Assembly (NCBI RefSeq): GCF_006335145.1 | Contig: NZ_VDMN01000011.1 | Coordinates: 32,594 to 96,593 of the forward strand | Direction of reading: 5' to 3' | Origin: Aliirhizobium smilacinae | Lineage (GTDB): Bacteria; Pseudomonadota; Alphaproteobacteria; Rhizobiales; Rhizobiaceae | Length of the DNA stretch: 64,000 nt | Shown: piece by piece, positions 43,545 through 52,404 of the stretch | Layout of the letters: each line of letters begins with the position of its first letter | Numbering within the stretch: position 1 is the stretch's first letter | Program-made: the position numbers and the translations under genes | The notes under the pieces: model-generated | The model's input: only the letters and a program-made list of their open reading frames with translations | Database searches by the model: none | Told to the model about the DNA's origin: nothing

Positions 43545-44506
43545 TGGCTCCTCCCCTGCTGAATGTTTTCCATCGATGGTACGTGGCTTCGCCTCTGCAA
43601 GAGGAGCCAGAAGATGCCGCCGACCGCTGAAACTGCAAGTTCAGTAAGCCCATAGAGGACTGAGATCGCGAGCGCGTCAGAGGGGCGCATCCCTGTATTG
43701 CTCAGTAGGATTATCATTCCCGTCTCCCGCACCCCCCAGCCACCAAAAGACACTGGAATTATTGTGAAAAGGAACACGCCAGGTAGAAGCAGGATCATAG
43801 GAATGAAAGGAGCCGGCAACCCGAACGCCTTTGCTACGAGGAGTGCTGCAGTCGCCATTGAGATGTGACCGATACAACACAGAGCTATTAATGCGAGTAA
43901 GCGCCTCCGGCCGTGCCAGATGCCTCGCACGCTCTTCAAAAATTGCCTGATCATCTCGCTGAAACGGGCGGGTAGAAACGTCTCTGCCAAATCTACGATC
44001 ACAGGAAAATTGAAACCCGCTAGGAAACCGACTGTCGACAAGGAAACAATCGCGACTAAAAACATTCCGTCTGTAGCGTATGGTAACGCAAATAAAAGCG
44101 CCAACGCGGATAGGGCGAAGAGCGCAGTCGTTCCAATGATCCGATCGATGATGACAGAATGAATCGCCAGCTTTAGAGGAACACCCTCTGATCGCGCCAA
44201 AAAAATTAGCATTCCGTCTCCACCAATTGAAGACGGCAGAACCTGATTAAAAAATTGGCTTATCCAAGCGAACGTCATTGCTTTGATGACCGGCAGGCGA
44301 TGATCAATAGAACCAAGGATACAGTTCCAACGTAGCGCTCTGACAAATATAAATTGCCCTAGCAGCAGCACCACAGAAGCGCACCAGACAAAGATGGAAA
44401 ACTCTTCCAGATCGATGCGAATTTGCGAAAGATCTACCGATCGTAAAGCTGCAAGGATCAGGGCAGCCGTGATAATCAATTTTAAAACGACTTTAACCGC
44501 CATCAT
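43541..44506 (-). CDS. YbhN/UPF0104 flippase-like membrane protein
   Basis: The protein is about 321 residues from ATG 44506 (the frame opens with TTG 44536). It has eight or so membrane segments, with blocks QVLPSSIGGDGMLIFLAR and FGGWGVRETGMIILL. This is the lysylphosphatidylglycerol synthetase membrane-domain family (MprF-like N-terminus, no catalytic domain), thought to flip lipids across the inner membrane. It lies upstream of and coupled to the methyltransferase. Divergent to it, 178 bases away, is the sulfatase-fold gene. Confidence 0.85.
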   Translation of the reverse strand: MMAVKVVLKLIITAALILAALRSVDLSQIRIDLEEFSIFVWCASVVLLLGQFIFVRALRWNCILGSIDHRLPVIKAMTFAWISQFFNQVLPSSIGGDGMLIFLARSEGVPLKLAIHSVIIDRIIGTTALFALSALALLFALPYATDGMFLVAIVSLSTVGFLAGFNFPVIVDLAETFLPARFSEMIRQFLKSVRGIWHGRRRLLALIALCCIGHISMATAALLVAKAFGLPAPFIPMILLLPGVFLFTIIPVSFGGWGVRETGMIILLSNTGMRPSDALAISVLYGLTELAVSAVGGIFWLLLQRRSHVPSMENIQQGRSQ

Positions 44507-44599
44507 ATACGACCCACTGACCAAGCTCGCTCGCAAGCAATTCGCGAATAAATCAACAAGAGATTAAGCATGATCTGAAGCAGACTGGCCGATATTGTG

Positions 44600-44622
44600 C
44601 AAAATATTCGACAATATATTAT
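44600..44622. promoter_or_regulatory. Inverted repeat and A/T palindrome before the sulfatase-fold gene
   Basis: ATATTGT...ACAATAT with a 12-base loop covers the gap before the rightward gene, and its right part is the 12-mer ACAATATATTAT also present at 42888-42899. It lies about 65 bases before the start codon, between two divergent genes, so it could act on both. Confidence 0.35.
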
Positions 44623-44684
44623 GTCAATCGCCTCAATGCATAATAAAGGGTACCTATGCCGTCGGATCGCGAGGGGTCAGTTTT

Positions 44685-46394
44685 ATGCTCAGGATCATCT
44701 TGGCATCGGCCGGGTTGGGTGCTCTTCTGATATTTGCAGATCGTCAAAACCTGACACTTGTCTCCTTTATCTGGAACTACTTAGCGATCTTCTCGATCGT
44801 CGCCGTAGGGGTTTTCTTATTTAATCGATTTTGGTTCTCGGTCGCTTTTGCAGTGGTGGAATATCTGTCACTGCTCATAGCCGACCGGGCAAAACTCTAT
44901 TTCATGGATGATCATCTCCGATGGTCTGACGTGATGAATGTGACCCGGCATTTCAACACGCTTACAGGCTTTCGCCAGTTTATCGAACTGATTGGCCCGT
45001 ATGTTACCGGATTGATGGATTGGAAAATATTGCTAGGGGGTGCCGCCCTTATAGCCGTCATAAGCGCTTGCTTTCGCTTGGAAGGTCCATACTTCTCACC
45101 GCGAGCAGGTATCGCGAGGCCTTGGCGGCGTTTTTCGGCCGCGACGGTCGCCCTGATTGTCGCCTTCGTTGCTGCCTCGATTACCGCGCAACCCATATTG
45201 CGAACTGCGTACGCGGAAAAGCTTTCCGCTTCGAGCTATCGTTTCGCCGGAATGCCGATGTTTTTGTTCGCAACGCGGGGAGCCCCACGAAACATCGGAT
45301 CGTTCTCTGAAGAGGAGAGGCACTATGCGATTGAAGTCAGTGCGAAGGCAAGCGCTGTGCTGCCTGATCATGGGAATTCTGTTTCGCTGCCCGATATAGT
45401 GGTCTGGTTTAACGAATCGACGTTCGATCCGAGGGACTTGACGTACTCAGCTTTGGCCCACGGAAAGCTTGGGGATAACGCTGAATCCCAGTTTCCAATG
45501 TTCCAGGCAAGCCCCGTGACGATCCAATACGGGACCTTGAACGTCGGAATTTTCGGAGGGAAAAGTTGGAATACAGTCTTCGCTCTTCAGGCTGGTGCAC
45601 ACGTCAGCTGGTTTAGTGACGACACCTATGCGGCGTCTACCTTAGCTGGAAAGCTTAACGATACATTTTTTAAGCGTTTAAAGGTGGCAGGGTACGTTAT
45701 CGAATCCTTATATGCGCAAGATGGATACCTTTTTGATGCGGCGCGGTCGGAACTCGATTACGGGGCTGATAGGTTCTACGGCACGGAGTTTTTAAACCCA
45801 TCAGATCAGGAAATCAGACGGGCAACGGATGCCGATGTCGCTGAGGGACTGCGCCGTCTCATGGCGAATCCCAGTACATCCCCCAGGGCCTTTTTCGTTT
45901 TTACCAGCGCCAATCACGGCCCCTATCCTTCGCGAACTTTTTACCCCGATGCAGGATCGGTCAGCAAATGGGGTAACCTTCCAAACGGTGTCCTGGATTA
46001 TCTAAAACGTGTCTCGGAGACCGACCGCGTTGTCAGCAATTTGACACATGATTTGCTCGCACGGGAGCGTCCTACTATTCTCTTGCATCTTGGTGACCAT
46101 AAGCCCCAGATCCCCGGCGTTCAATTCGCTGAAAGTACCAAGTACCAGACCTATTACCAGCTCTTAGCTAATTTTGATCCTCCGCCATCGATCCGCCCCG
46201 GCCGCCAGGACAGTGACATTATGTATGCCGCCTCAAAAATCCTGTATCTCGCGGGGATAGAAGCAGGCCCTCTTTTTGCAGCTAACATGTTTTTGGCGGG
46301 CGAGTGCCAGCTTCCTGAATTAAAATGCTCTGAGTCCGCTAAGAAATATCACGGCGGCTACCGCGTGCTTGCGTCTCAGAACCTACGAGAATGA
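44685..46394 (+). CDS. LtaS/OpgB-like sulfatase-fold phospho(glycerol/ethanolamine) transferase
   Basis: The protein is about 569 residues from ATG 44685 (GAGGGG 10 bases upstream; the frame opens 30 codons earlier). Five membrane segments occupy the first 160 residues. The periplasmic alkaline-phosphatase-fold domain has VVWFNESTFDP with the nucleophile Thr, TSANHGPY and LHLGDHKPQIPG as metal ligands. Members move phosphoglycerol or phosphoethanolamine from phospholipid to glycans, lipid A or lipoteichoic acid, and release diacylglycerol when the donor is phosphatidylglycerol. A diacylglycerol kinase gene lies 1.9 kb downstream and would recycle that product. Acceptor unknown. Confidence 0.82.
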   Translation: MLRIILASAGLGALLIFADRQNLTLVSFIWNYLAIFSIVAVGVFLFNRFWFSVAFAVVEYLSLLIADRAKLYFMDDHLRWSDVMNVTRHFNTLTGFRQFIELIGPYVTGLMDWKILLGGAALIAVISACFRLEGPYFSPRAGIARPWRRFSAATVALIVAFVAASITAQPILRTAYAEKLSASSYRFAGMPMFLFATRGAPRNIGSFSEEERHYAIEVSAKASAVLPDHGNSVSLPDIVVWFNESTFDPRDLTYSALAHGKLGDNAESQFPMFQASPVTIQYGTLNVGIFGGKSWNTVFALQAGAHVSWFSDDTYAASTLAGKLNDTFFKRLKVAGYVIESLYAQDGYLFDAARSELDYGADRFYGTEFLNPSDQEIRRATDADVAEGLRRLMANPSTSPRAFFVFTSANHGPYPSRTFYPDAGSVSKWGNLPNGVLDYLKRVSETDRVVSNLTHDLLARERPTILLHLGDHKPQIPGVQFAESTKYQTYYQLLANFDPPPSIRPGRQDSDIMYAASKILYLAGIEAGPLFAANMFLAGECQLPELKCSESAKKYHGGYRVLASQNLRE

Positions 46395-47243
46395 TGTTTG
46401 TGTAGCTGGGGCAAACAGCGATTTTTGGGATGAGATGAGCTTTGCTATTGCATCAATCGTATCCCGCACCGGGGGTAAGTGGCGTTCTTCCCCGTGTACA
46501 GCCAGCCACTGTTCATGAGATAGTTCTTCAATAATTGGACCTGTTCGGATGAGGCTTTCATGAGCGTCACCTACAAAGCACGGCAAGACTGCTTGGCCGG
46601 CGCCCGCCAGTACCAAATCCAGCAGGGAGCGAGGATGGGTGACCTCGATCCGAACTCGATCGCGCTTTGCCGCGCGAACCCATTTCGCCGAAGGAGTGTT
46701 GATTGTCGTAGATATCCAGTCTTCGGCAGAAGAGCCGTCCGCTCTTGCATATGCCGCAAAATGTACTGTGGCGGTTTTCCGCGTGGCAACGCCCGGTTCT
46801 GTGGGCATACGATTTCGGATTCCAATCAAAGTTTCGCGACGACCGATGTTATGGATTTCTTCGGTCGCACTAAACACAAGAGATCGATCGGCGGTCCGGA
46901 TTTGGGCTATGTTTCGGCTAAGAAACCACGTCATCCACGTACCGGCGGAAATCCTGATGGGGATCGTACTAGCACTGCTCCGCCTATCTCGGACAATATC
47001 GAGGATGCGGTCTTCTACAGCTTCTACCTTTGCGAGGAGCTTTCGCGCTGCATCAGTCATCTCGTAGCCTTGAGGCAGCCGTTTAAACAACTCCTCTCCC
47101 AAAGCACGTTCAAGGTCGGTGACGTGCCTTCCCAACGTTGCTGCACTTTGGCCCGTATTTTTCGCAGCGGCCGCAAGACTTTTGTGTCGCGCTACAGCGA
47201 GAAAAATTCGTAAGTCGGCCCAATCGATGCTCGTTTCATCCAT
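46383..47243 (-). CDS. LysR-family transcription regulator
   Basis: The protein is 286 residues with an N-terminal winged helix: WADLRIFLAVARHKSLAAAA, LGRHVTDLERALGEELFKR. The rest is the substrate-binding domain. Its tail overlaps the tail of the sulfatase-fold gene by 12 bases. It diverges from the aldo/keto reductase gene across an 81-base gap, the usual layout for a LysR regulator and its target. Confidence 0.93.
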   Translation of the reverse strand: MDETSIDWADLRIFLAVARHKSLAAAAKNTGQSAATLGRHVTDLERALGEELFKRLPQGYEMTDAARKLLAKVEAVEDRILDIVRDRRSSASTIPIRISAGTWMTWFLSRNIAQIRTADRSLVFSATEEIHNIGRRETLIGIRNRMPTEPGVATRKTATVHFAAYARADGSSAEDWISTTINTPSAKWVRAAKRDRVRIEVTHPRSLLDLVLAGAGQAVLPCFVGDAHESLIRTGPIIEELSHEQWLAVHGEERHLPPVRDTIDAIAKLISSQKSLFAPATQTSFS

Positions 47244-47324
47244 GAATTAAACCTTTCAATTACGCAGGCTGCTCAGTGCCGACGCCTTCTCTAATATCAC
47301 CCTTAGAAACAGGGAATTGTTGAG

Positions 47325-48311
47325 ATGATGGACATATTGCAAAACGCACCCCGCATAGGAATGGGGTGCTGGGCTATCGGTGGTCATTTCTGGTCAGGCG
47401 ATATTCCGGTCGGGTATTCCGGCTCGGACGACGATGAATCGATTCGCACGATACATGCTTCATGGGACGCGGGCGTGCGAGTATTCGACACTTCCGCCGT
47501 CTATGGAGCGGGACATTCTGAAACCATTTTAGGACGCGCTCTCTCAGGTCGGGCCGATGCAATTATTGTATCTAAATTTGGCCATTCCATCGATCCGGTC
47601 ACTCGCCAAATGACAGGTCCCAGGTTTGATCCCGAATATATTCGGCGCTCCGTGCATGGTAGCTTGGAAAGATTAAACCGAAGCTGCATCGACGTCATGC
47701 TGCTACACCTTAACGAATTGTCCGTCATTGAAGGTGGGCCAGTCTTCGACACGTTGGAAGCTCTCAAGGCTGCCGGTAAAATACGCAGCTATGGTTGGAG
47801 CACTGATTTTCCTGAGCGTGTTCGAGCTTTTGCTTCCCGAGCGGGCTTTTCCACCGTCCAGCATTCTATGAATGTCTTCTTTGATGCACCTGCAATGTGC
47901 AATACGGCCGAGTCTTACAATCTCGTACAGCTCATTCGCTCACCACTCGGAATGGGGGTTCTTTCAGGTAAATTCTCTGACGGCCGAGTGATCCCTTCTA
48001 ATGACGTTAGGTCTGCGGACCGTGATTGGCAGGGTTACTTCACGGACGGCCGCCCGAGAGCGGATTTGGTCGCGCAGATGGATGCAATTCGTGACCTTCT
48101 AACTTTAGGGGGGCGGACACTTGCTCAAGGCGCGCTTTGCTGGCTCCTCGCTAGGGGTCCTAACGTTTTGCCGATTCCGGGGGCAAAAAATGCCAGGCAG
48201 GCGGTCGAAAATGCCGGCGCCTTAGAGTATGGACCTCTCTCTCCGACTGTTATGGCCTACATCGAACAAATTCTGCAACGCCCCCCTGAAGGCGAGCCGC
48301 GAGCGCGTTAG
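47325..48311 (+). CDS. Aldo/keto reductase
   Basis: The protein is 328 residues. It contains GMGCWAIGGHFWS, FDTSAVYGAGHSETILGRAL (catalytic Asp and Tyr), IVSKFGH (Lys) and VMLLHL (His), then GPNVLPIPGAKNARQAVENA for NADPH binding. It is a full-length, intact member of the family. It reduces or oxidises a carbonyl/alcohol pair; the substrate is not shown. It is probably controlled by the divergent LysR gene and may be cotranscribed with the diacylglycerol kinase gene 17 bases downstream. Confidence 0.9.
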   Translation: MMDILQNAPRIGMGCWAIGGHFWSGDIPVGYSGSDDDESIRTIHASWDAGVRVFDTSAVYGAGHSETILGRALSGRADAIIVSKFGHSIDPVTRQMTGPRFDPEYIRRSVHGSLERLNRSCIDVMLLHLNELSVIEGGPVFDTLEALKAAGKIRSYGWSTDFPERVRAFASRAGFSTVQHSMNVFFDAPAMCNTAESYNLVQLIRSPLGMGVLSGKFSDGRVIPSNDVRSADRDWQGYFTDGRPRADLVAQMDAIRDLLTLGGRTLAQGALCWLLARGPNVLPIPGAKNARQAVENAGALEYGPLSPTVMAYIEQILQRPPEGEPRAR

Positions 48312-48328
48312 GTTCACAGAGAGCTATC

Positions 48329-48796
48329 ATGGATAAGAGCGAGGCATTCAAGAGAAACGGTTTCAGCCATCTTAGGGCATCATTCACGTACTCGATGTCC
48401 GGGGCTCGCTACCTTCTTCGTGAGCAAGCAGCGAGACATGAGATTTGGATGGTGATCACCGCATCGATTTCTTTCGGTGTCGTTCGTGCGTCATTTGCTG
48501 AACATCTCACCTTGATCGCGCTATTCATACTAGTAGTCTGTGTAGAGGCGATCAACACAGCTGGAGAAGCAATTGTTGATCACGTGTCGCCGGAGATCAG
48601 TGAGTTCGCGAAGAGGGTGAAAGATCTTCTGTCATTCGCGGTCTTCTGCACGCTCCTCCTCTTCGGCGGCTTCACTTTGTCGGTGTTGTTTAGCGCGCAA
48701 GATCTTCAGCTAGGTATGGACATGTCGAGGGTGTTGCCGGTTGAAACGCCTCCGTCCCCGAACAATTTAGGTCACAGCGATAACCGTCTGGCATAA
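48329..48796 (+). CDS. dgkA: Diacylglycerol kinase (DgkA family)
   Basis: The protein is 155 residues with three membrane segments. It has ARHEIW, then EAINTAGEAIVDHVSPEISE, matching the two catalytic glutamates of E. coli DgkA (ExxNxAxEAxxD), and FAKRVKDLLSFAV with the conserved Lys-Asp. It phosphorylates diacylglycerol to phosphatidic acid at the inner membrane, which would recycle diacylglycerol left by the sulfatase-fold transferase upstream. The last 107 bases overlap the pentapeptide-repeat gene on the other strand. Confidence 0.85.
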   Translation: MDKSEAFKRNGFSHLRASFTYSMSGARYLLREQAARHEIWMVITASISFGVVRASFAEHLTLIALFILVVCVEAINTAGEAIVDHVSPEISEFAKRVKDLLSFAVFCTLLLFGGFTLSVLFSAQDLQLGMDMSRVLPVETPPSPNNLGHSDNRLA

Positions 48797-49109
48797 TCGA
48801 CCCGCAAATTTCTGAACCGACGAAATTTGTCCACTTTAGGTCGGCGCCTGTGAAATCGACCCGTCGCAAAGTAGACATCCTAAAGTCGGCCATCAGAAGG
48901 TTAGCGCCTTTAAAGCTGGTAGCATCGAGCGTTCTTGATGAAAAATCAGCAAATCGCGTATCAGTCGGCGAGATGCTTTCTTCTGCGACGCGATGGCCCA
49001 AAATCTCTATATTTGGAAGGGCTCCAGCAAGAAGGAGAGCCAAGGCAAGTGACATCGGAAACACGATGCCCTTTTTGCTAAGCTTGCGCAATATATTGAG
49101 CCCCCACAT
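48690..49109 (-). CDS. Membrane-anchored pentapeptide-repeat protein
   Basis: The protein is 139 residues. One membrane segment (IVFPMSLALALLLAGAL) is followed by about seven pentapeptide repeats of the A(D/N)LxX/F type: TRFADFSSRTLD, TSFKGANLLMADF, RRVDFTGADLKWTNF. Then comes a Cys-containing tail (four Cys near 110-130). The fold is a right-handed beta-helix. Its 3' end runs 107 bases into diacylglycerol kinase on the other strand. Its start overlaps the end of the GntR gene by 32 bases. Function unknown. Confidence 0.75.
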   Translation of the reverse strand: MWGLNILRKLSKKGIVFPMSLALALLLAGALPNIEILGHRVAEESISPTDTRFADFSSRTLDATSFKGANLLMADFRMSTLRRVDFTGADLKWTNFVGSEICGSIMPDGYRCDLNCSGTEAFQPATPSTCPYLAEDLAR

Positions 49110-49743
49110 GGTTCACGAGCAGCGTTGGGAGGCTATTTCTCATTACATCATGATAATTTAACAGATCCGATTCTTGTGATCGCAGGTCGTGGGATCTGAT
49201 CGATTGTTGTAGGTGGTCGACAATGCGTATCAGATCAGTAGACGAGCAATCGTCGATGAAAGCTCTCTTTGAAATGAAATAGGTTCGGGCATGTATGTTT
49301 TTCACTAGGTTCAACGATATCTGGTTACCCCCGACCAAAACAACCTCTTCGGTAAGATGTACAACCCACTGGCGCTTGTCATCGTTATTTTCTAGCTGCC
49401 CCGCGACCATGCTCGCCAGTTCACGAACATGGCGCGCGTCACTTCCGGACACGTTACATTTTTTCAAGCTAGAGGCCACAATAACGGTTAGCAGCTCGTA
49501 GAGCTCTCTCAGTTCTCGAAGAGTTGGGGTCTTGCAGAAGTATCCGTGACCATAACGGAAATTGATCAAGTCTTCTCCGTGCAACCGGCTTAAAGCCTCA
49601 CGTACGGGCGTTGTGCTTACCGTATATCGCTCTGCAAGTTCATTTACGACCAGCCGCTCGTTGAAGCTAAAGTTCTGGAGGGTGATATCATTTTTCAGTT
49701 GCAAGTAAACGCGTTCTGTCGGCCCAAGCTTCGGTTGATGCAT
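49078..49743 (-). CDS. GntR-family (FCD-like) transcription regulator
   Basis: The protein is about 221 residues from ATG 49743 (GGGAG upstream; the frame opens 8 codons earlier). The winged helix has RLVVNELAERYTVSTTPVRE and ALSRLHGEDLI, typical of GntR/FadR proteins. The C-terminal part is helical, in keeping with the FCD fold, and would bind a small acid or metabolite. It is a likely regulator of the metabolic cluster to its right. Confidence 0.88.
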   Translation of the reverse strand: MHQPKLGPTERVYLQLKNDITLQNFSFNERLVVNELAERYTVSTTPVREALSRLHGEDLINFRYGHGYFCKTPTLRELRELYELLTVIVASSLKKCNVSGSDARHVRELASMVAGQLENNDDKRQWVVHLTEEVVLVGGNQISLNLVKNIHARTYFISKRAFIDDCSSTDLIRIVDHLQQSIRSHDLRSQESDLLNYHDVMRNSLPTLLVNHVGAQYIAQA

Positions 49744-49772
49744 TCTCAACTCCCAACTAGATATCACCCTCG

Positions 49773-49979
49773 TTACGCTAGCAAATTGCGAAATAACGGC
49801 TGAAGCGATTGCTTCTGCCCATCATTCGATTCCGGGAAAAGGCCTTCCGAACGCAAGGCCCTTTCTACGTCATCTGCTGATGTATTATGAAATTTCATCT
49901 GGTCACACCCAAGTGTCGTTAGCTTAGCCAACCTTCTTTGTTCAGCGCGTTGCCTCCATGAGCCAATCTTCATAATCAT
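49773..49979 (-). CDS. DUF1127-like small protein
   Basis: The protein is about 68 residues. MIMKIGSWRQRAEQRRLAKL followed by a SADDVERALRSEG-type helix matches the small basic DUF1127 (YjiS) family, some members of which bind RNA and affect phosphate or carbon metabolism. I chose ATG 49979; the frame is open 24 codons further with a hydrophobic start, which is less likely. No strong ribosome binding site is visible. Confidence 0.5.
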   Translation of the reverse strand: MIMKIGSWRQRAEQRRLAKLTTLGCDQMKFHNTSADDVERALRSEGLFPESNDGQKQSLQPLFRNLLA

Positions 49980-50550
49980 CGTACTGAGACGCTGGATTAT
50001 GCCGCACAGGGGCTTTCCGATTATAATTAAATGTCTTTTTCGGTTGCTCATCGCCGTTATCCAGGTCGAAACAGTTGAAGTCGGAGGAGTTCGTCGAACC
50101 TCGTTACAGTGGTGGCGTTTTGAAAATGCTACAGCTATAGCGCGCGGATGCCATCCGCCAAAAATGAATGGGGCTTTTCAGTTTGTTACAGTTTTATGAC
50201 AATGGGCTTTTGAGCGCAGAGAACCGGCTATGCCTTATTAAGGGAAATGCCGTCTGTACCTCTCTAGCTGATCGCATCAAAGGTTGTCTTAACTCGTGCC
50301 GGACGATAGCGATCGTGAGCTTCTAATAGAGGCGGCTGTTGCGAAAGGTCCGGGATGATTATTGATGATGACATAGGTCTTCGCGACGCATATCCGGTAG
50401 AATAAGCCCAACCGGCCAGCGGCGCAATTTTTGCAGGTATGAACATTTTTTTTGATTATAAGTAAGCGTTTTCGATTGCATGATGCGTCGAATATCGCCT
50501 TACCCTACAATGGGCGGCTAGTTTACCATTTTAAAGTTTGGGGAGGTAAG
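49980..50550. other. Intergenic region upstream of the XRE gene
   Basis: These 570 bases are A/T-richer than their surroundings. I see no convincing gene; a 60-codon leftward frame at 50264-50446 is weak. The GGGGAGG site at 50539-50545 serves the XRE gene. No terminator or repeat is clear. Confidence 0.35.
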
Positions 50551-50985
50551 ATGAGATCCCAACCTAATAATGTCGATGTTCAGGTTGGTAACGCTATCCG
50601 GATTCAGCGAGTGATCAAACGTCTCTCACAGTCCGCCCTCGGGGAACGTGTTGGCATTTCATTTCAGCAGATACAAAAGTACGAGCGAGGGGCTAATCGC
50701 GTCTCAGCCAGCATGTTGGTTGACATGGCAAATGCCCTGGAAGTCGATGTTCGAGTTTTTTTCGACGAAGCCGCTCCTCCTAAAAGCGCTATTCTAGCTA
50801 ACGACAATCAAGTAGTCAGCGAAACATTTAAAGCTTCGCGAGAGGGGATGCTGCTAAATGCGGCATTCTTTTCTATCAAGAATAAAGCGATACGTGAAAA
50901 AATACTTCGCCTAGTTCTCTCTTTGGCCGGTAAAACAGTTGAAGACGGCGATAAGGAGGAAATAGAAGGCTTTGCACCTAACTAA
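50551..50985 (+). CDS. XRE-family transcription regulator
   Basis: The protein is 144 residues from ATG 50551, with an ideal GGGGAGG 5 bases upstream. The helix-turn-helix spans residues 15-70 (VGNAIRIQRVIKRLSQSALG, ISFQQIQKYERGANRVSAS). It is the same subtype as the regulator at 38286-38609. The C-terminal half is helical and may dimerise. It stands next to the metabolic cluster; target unknown. Confidence 0.88.
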   Translation: MRSQPNNVDVQVGNAIRIQRVIKRLSQSALGERVGISFQQIQKYERGANRVSASMLVDMANALEVDVRVFFDEAAPPKSAILANDNQVVSETFKASREGMLLNAAFFSIKNKAIREKILRLVLSLAGKTVEDGDKEEIEGFAPN

Positions 50986-51230
50986 TATTGCGCTCCTTTA
51001 GTGAAGTCATCGTGAGCTTGAGCGAATGTTTCTTTCCGTCGCAAAATGGACGCGAGTTCCATTTCACTAAGTTTTAATGGATCAATACCTTCCCAATCCA
51101 CTACCAGCTGCAGCAAAGCTATATTCGCAAGGTTCTCTATGTCTGGTAGGCGTTGCAGCGACGCCTCGCTTTTAGTGGCGTTGATTAATTTGTATAAGCG
51201 GAGAAAACGTTCTGAATTGGCGCTACTCAT
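50982..51230 (-). CDS. Small hypothetical protein
   Basis: The protein is 82 residues, helical and acidic: ERFLRLYKLINATKSEASLQ, then LPDIENLANIALLQLVVDWE. Its tail overlaps the XRE tail by 4 bases. It lies 30 bases downstream of the dipeptide-epimerase-like gene on the same strand, so may be cotranscribed. I recognise no family. Confidence 0.5.
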   Translation of the reverse strand: MSSANSERFLRLYKLINATKSEASLQRLPDIENLANIALLQLVVDWEGIDPLKLSEMELASILRRKETFAQAHDDFTKGAQY

Positions 51231-51260
51231 GGAACCGATCCATCATAAATTGGAGATTTC

Positions 51261-52370
51261 TCAATATTCTGCGATGAGAGTATTTTGGATTTTCGTCTCA
51301 TCAATCGAAGCACCTAGTCCTGGCGCATCGGGAAGATGCAGAATTCCCCCGGAGGACTGATCGAACTCCATTCCTCCTTTGACAGGGTCGAGGGAGTGGA
51401 TAAGCGAGGAATCCAGGTCGATGTACCTGACATTAGGGCGAGCCATTGCAAAATGGGCGGCTGCTGTGAGGCCGAGCCTCGTTTCCCCGAAGCAACCTAC
51501 CATACAGATGACATTTGAGGCGGAAGCAATCGTTTCAATTTTGAGAGCGTGGTGGATACCACCGCATTTCCCGAGCTTGATGTTAATCACGTCCGCGGCG
51601 CGTGCATTAACGACTACGAGCGCTTCATGAATATCGAATACAGACTCGTCGAGAGCGATTGGGACCGTTAGTTGACGCCGCAACTGAGCATGACCTTCTA
51701 CATCCCAATAGGGCAAAGGCTGCTCGCAAAATTCCAGATCTTGATTGCCCATCTCTTGAATGTTGCGACACGCAGCCGAATGGTTCCAGGCTTGGTTGCT
51801 GTCGATCCGAAGTTTCCGCGATTCGCCAATAATTTTACGCACAGCCTGGACATGACTAACGTCTTCGAAACCTTTTCTGCCAGTCTTGAGCTTCACGGTC
51901 TCAAATCCCTGCTGCACGGCCAACTGGGCTTCAGCAGTCGTTTCCTCAACCGAGCTCAAAATGCCGATCGTGTAATCAGTTCTGAGTTCTCTTCTTTGCC
52001 CCCCGAAAAGACGAAACAACGGCATTTGGGCGAGCTTCCCCAGGATGTCATAGAGCGCGATATCGAACGCGCATCTAGTGGAAGCGTGTCCCCGAAACAT
52101 TTGCTGGAATTCGTTGAGAAGCGCATCAATTTCCGTTGCATCGCGCCCAATGAGCGATGATGCGAACGTCCTAGCTGCTGCCAAACAACCAGCCTGCGTC
52201 TCGCCCGTCAATGACGGATAGGGGCTCCCCTCCCCCCATCCGTAGACACCACCTTGTATCTCGATTTTGACGAAAATATTCGACGCGGCAGACCGGGCTC
52301 CCTTAGAGATAGCCACTTGATGGGTGAAGGGGATATCGACAGCGAAAATGGCGACACGTTCAATTCTCAA
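51261..52370 (-). CDS. Enolase-superfamily enzyme, dipeptide epimerase-like
   Basis: The protein is 369 residues with the muconate-lactonising/dipeptide epimerase layout. Catalytic Lys pair is in FETVKLKTG (KxK), metal ligands in LRIDSNQAW (Asp), EFCEQPL (Glu) and IALDESV (Asp), and the second Lys is in VINIKLGKCGG. These residues match L-Ala-D/L-Glu epimerase and its relatives, which invert one residue in a dipeptide. It sits with an ATP-grasp ligase and a MATE exporter on the same strand, which fits the making and export of a modified dipeptide. Substrate not shown. Confidence 0.85.
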   Translation of the reverse strand: MRIERVAIFAVDIPFTHQVAISKGARSAASNIFVKIEIQGGVYGWGEGSPYPSLTGETQAGCLAAARTFASSLIGRDATEIDALLNEFQQMFRGHASTRCAFDIALYDILGKLAQMPLFRLFGGQRRELRTDYTIGILSSVEETTAEAQLAVQQGFETVKLKTGRKGFEDVSHVQAVRKIIGESRKLRIDSNQAWNHSAACRNIQEMGNQDLEFCEQPLPYWDVEGHAQLRRQLTVPIALDESVFDIHEALVVVNARAADVINIKLGKCGGIHHALKIETIASASNVICMVGCFGETRLGLTAAAHFAMARPNVRYIDLDSSLIHSLDPVKGGMEFDQSSGGILHLPDAPGLGASIDETKIQNTLIAEY

Positions 52371-52404
52371 AACAGCACCTTTCTAGGTATATGACGGGCA
52401 AATA

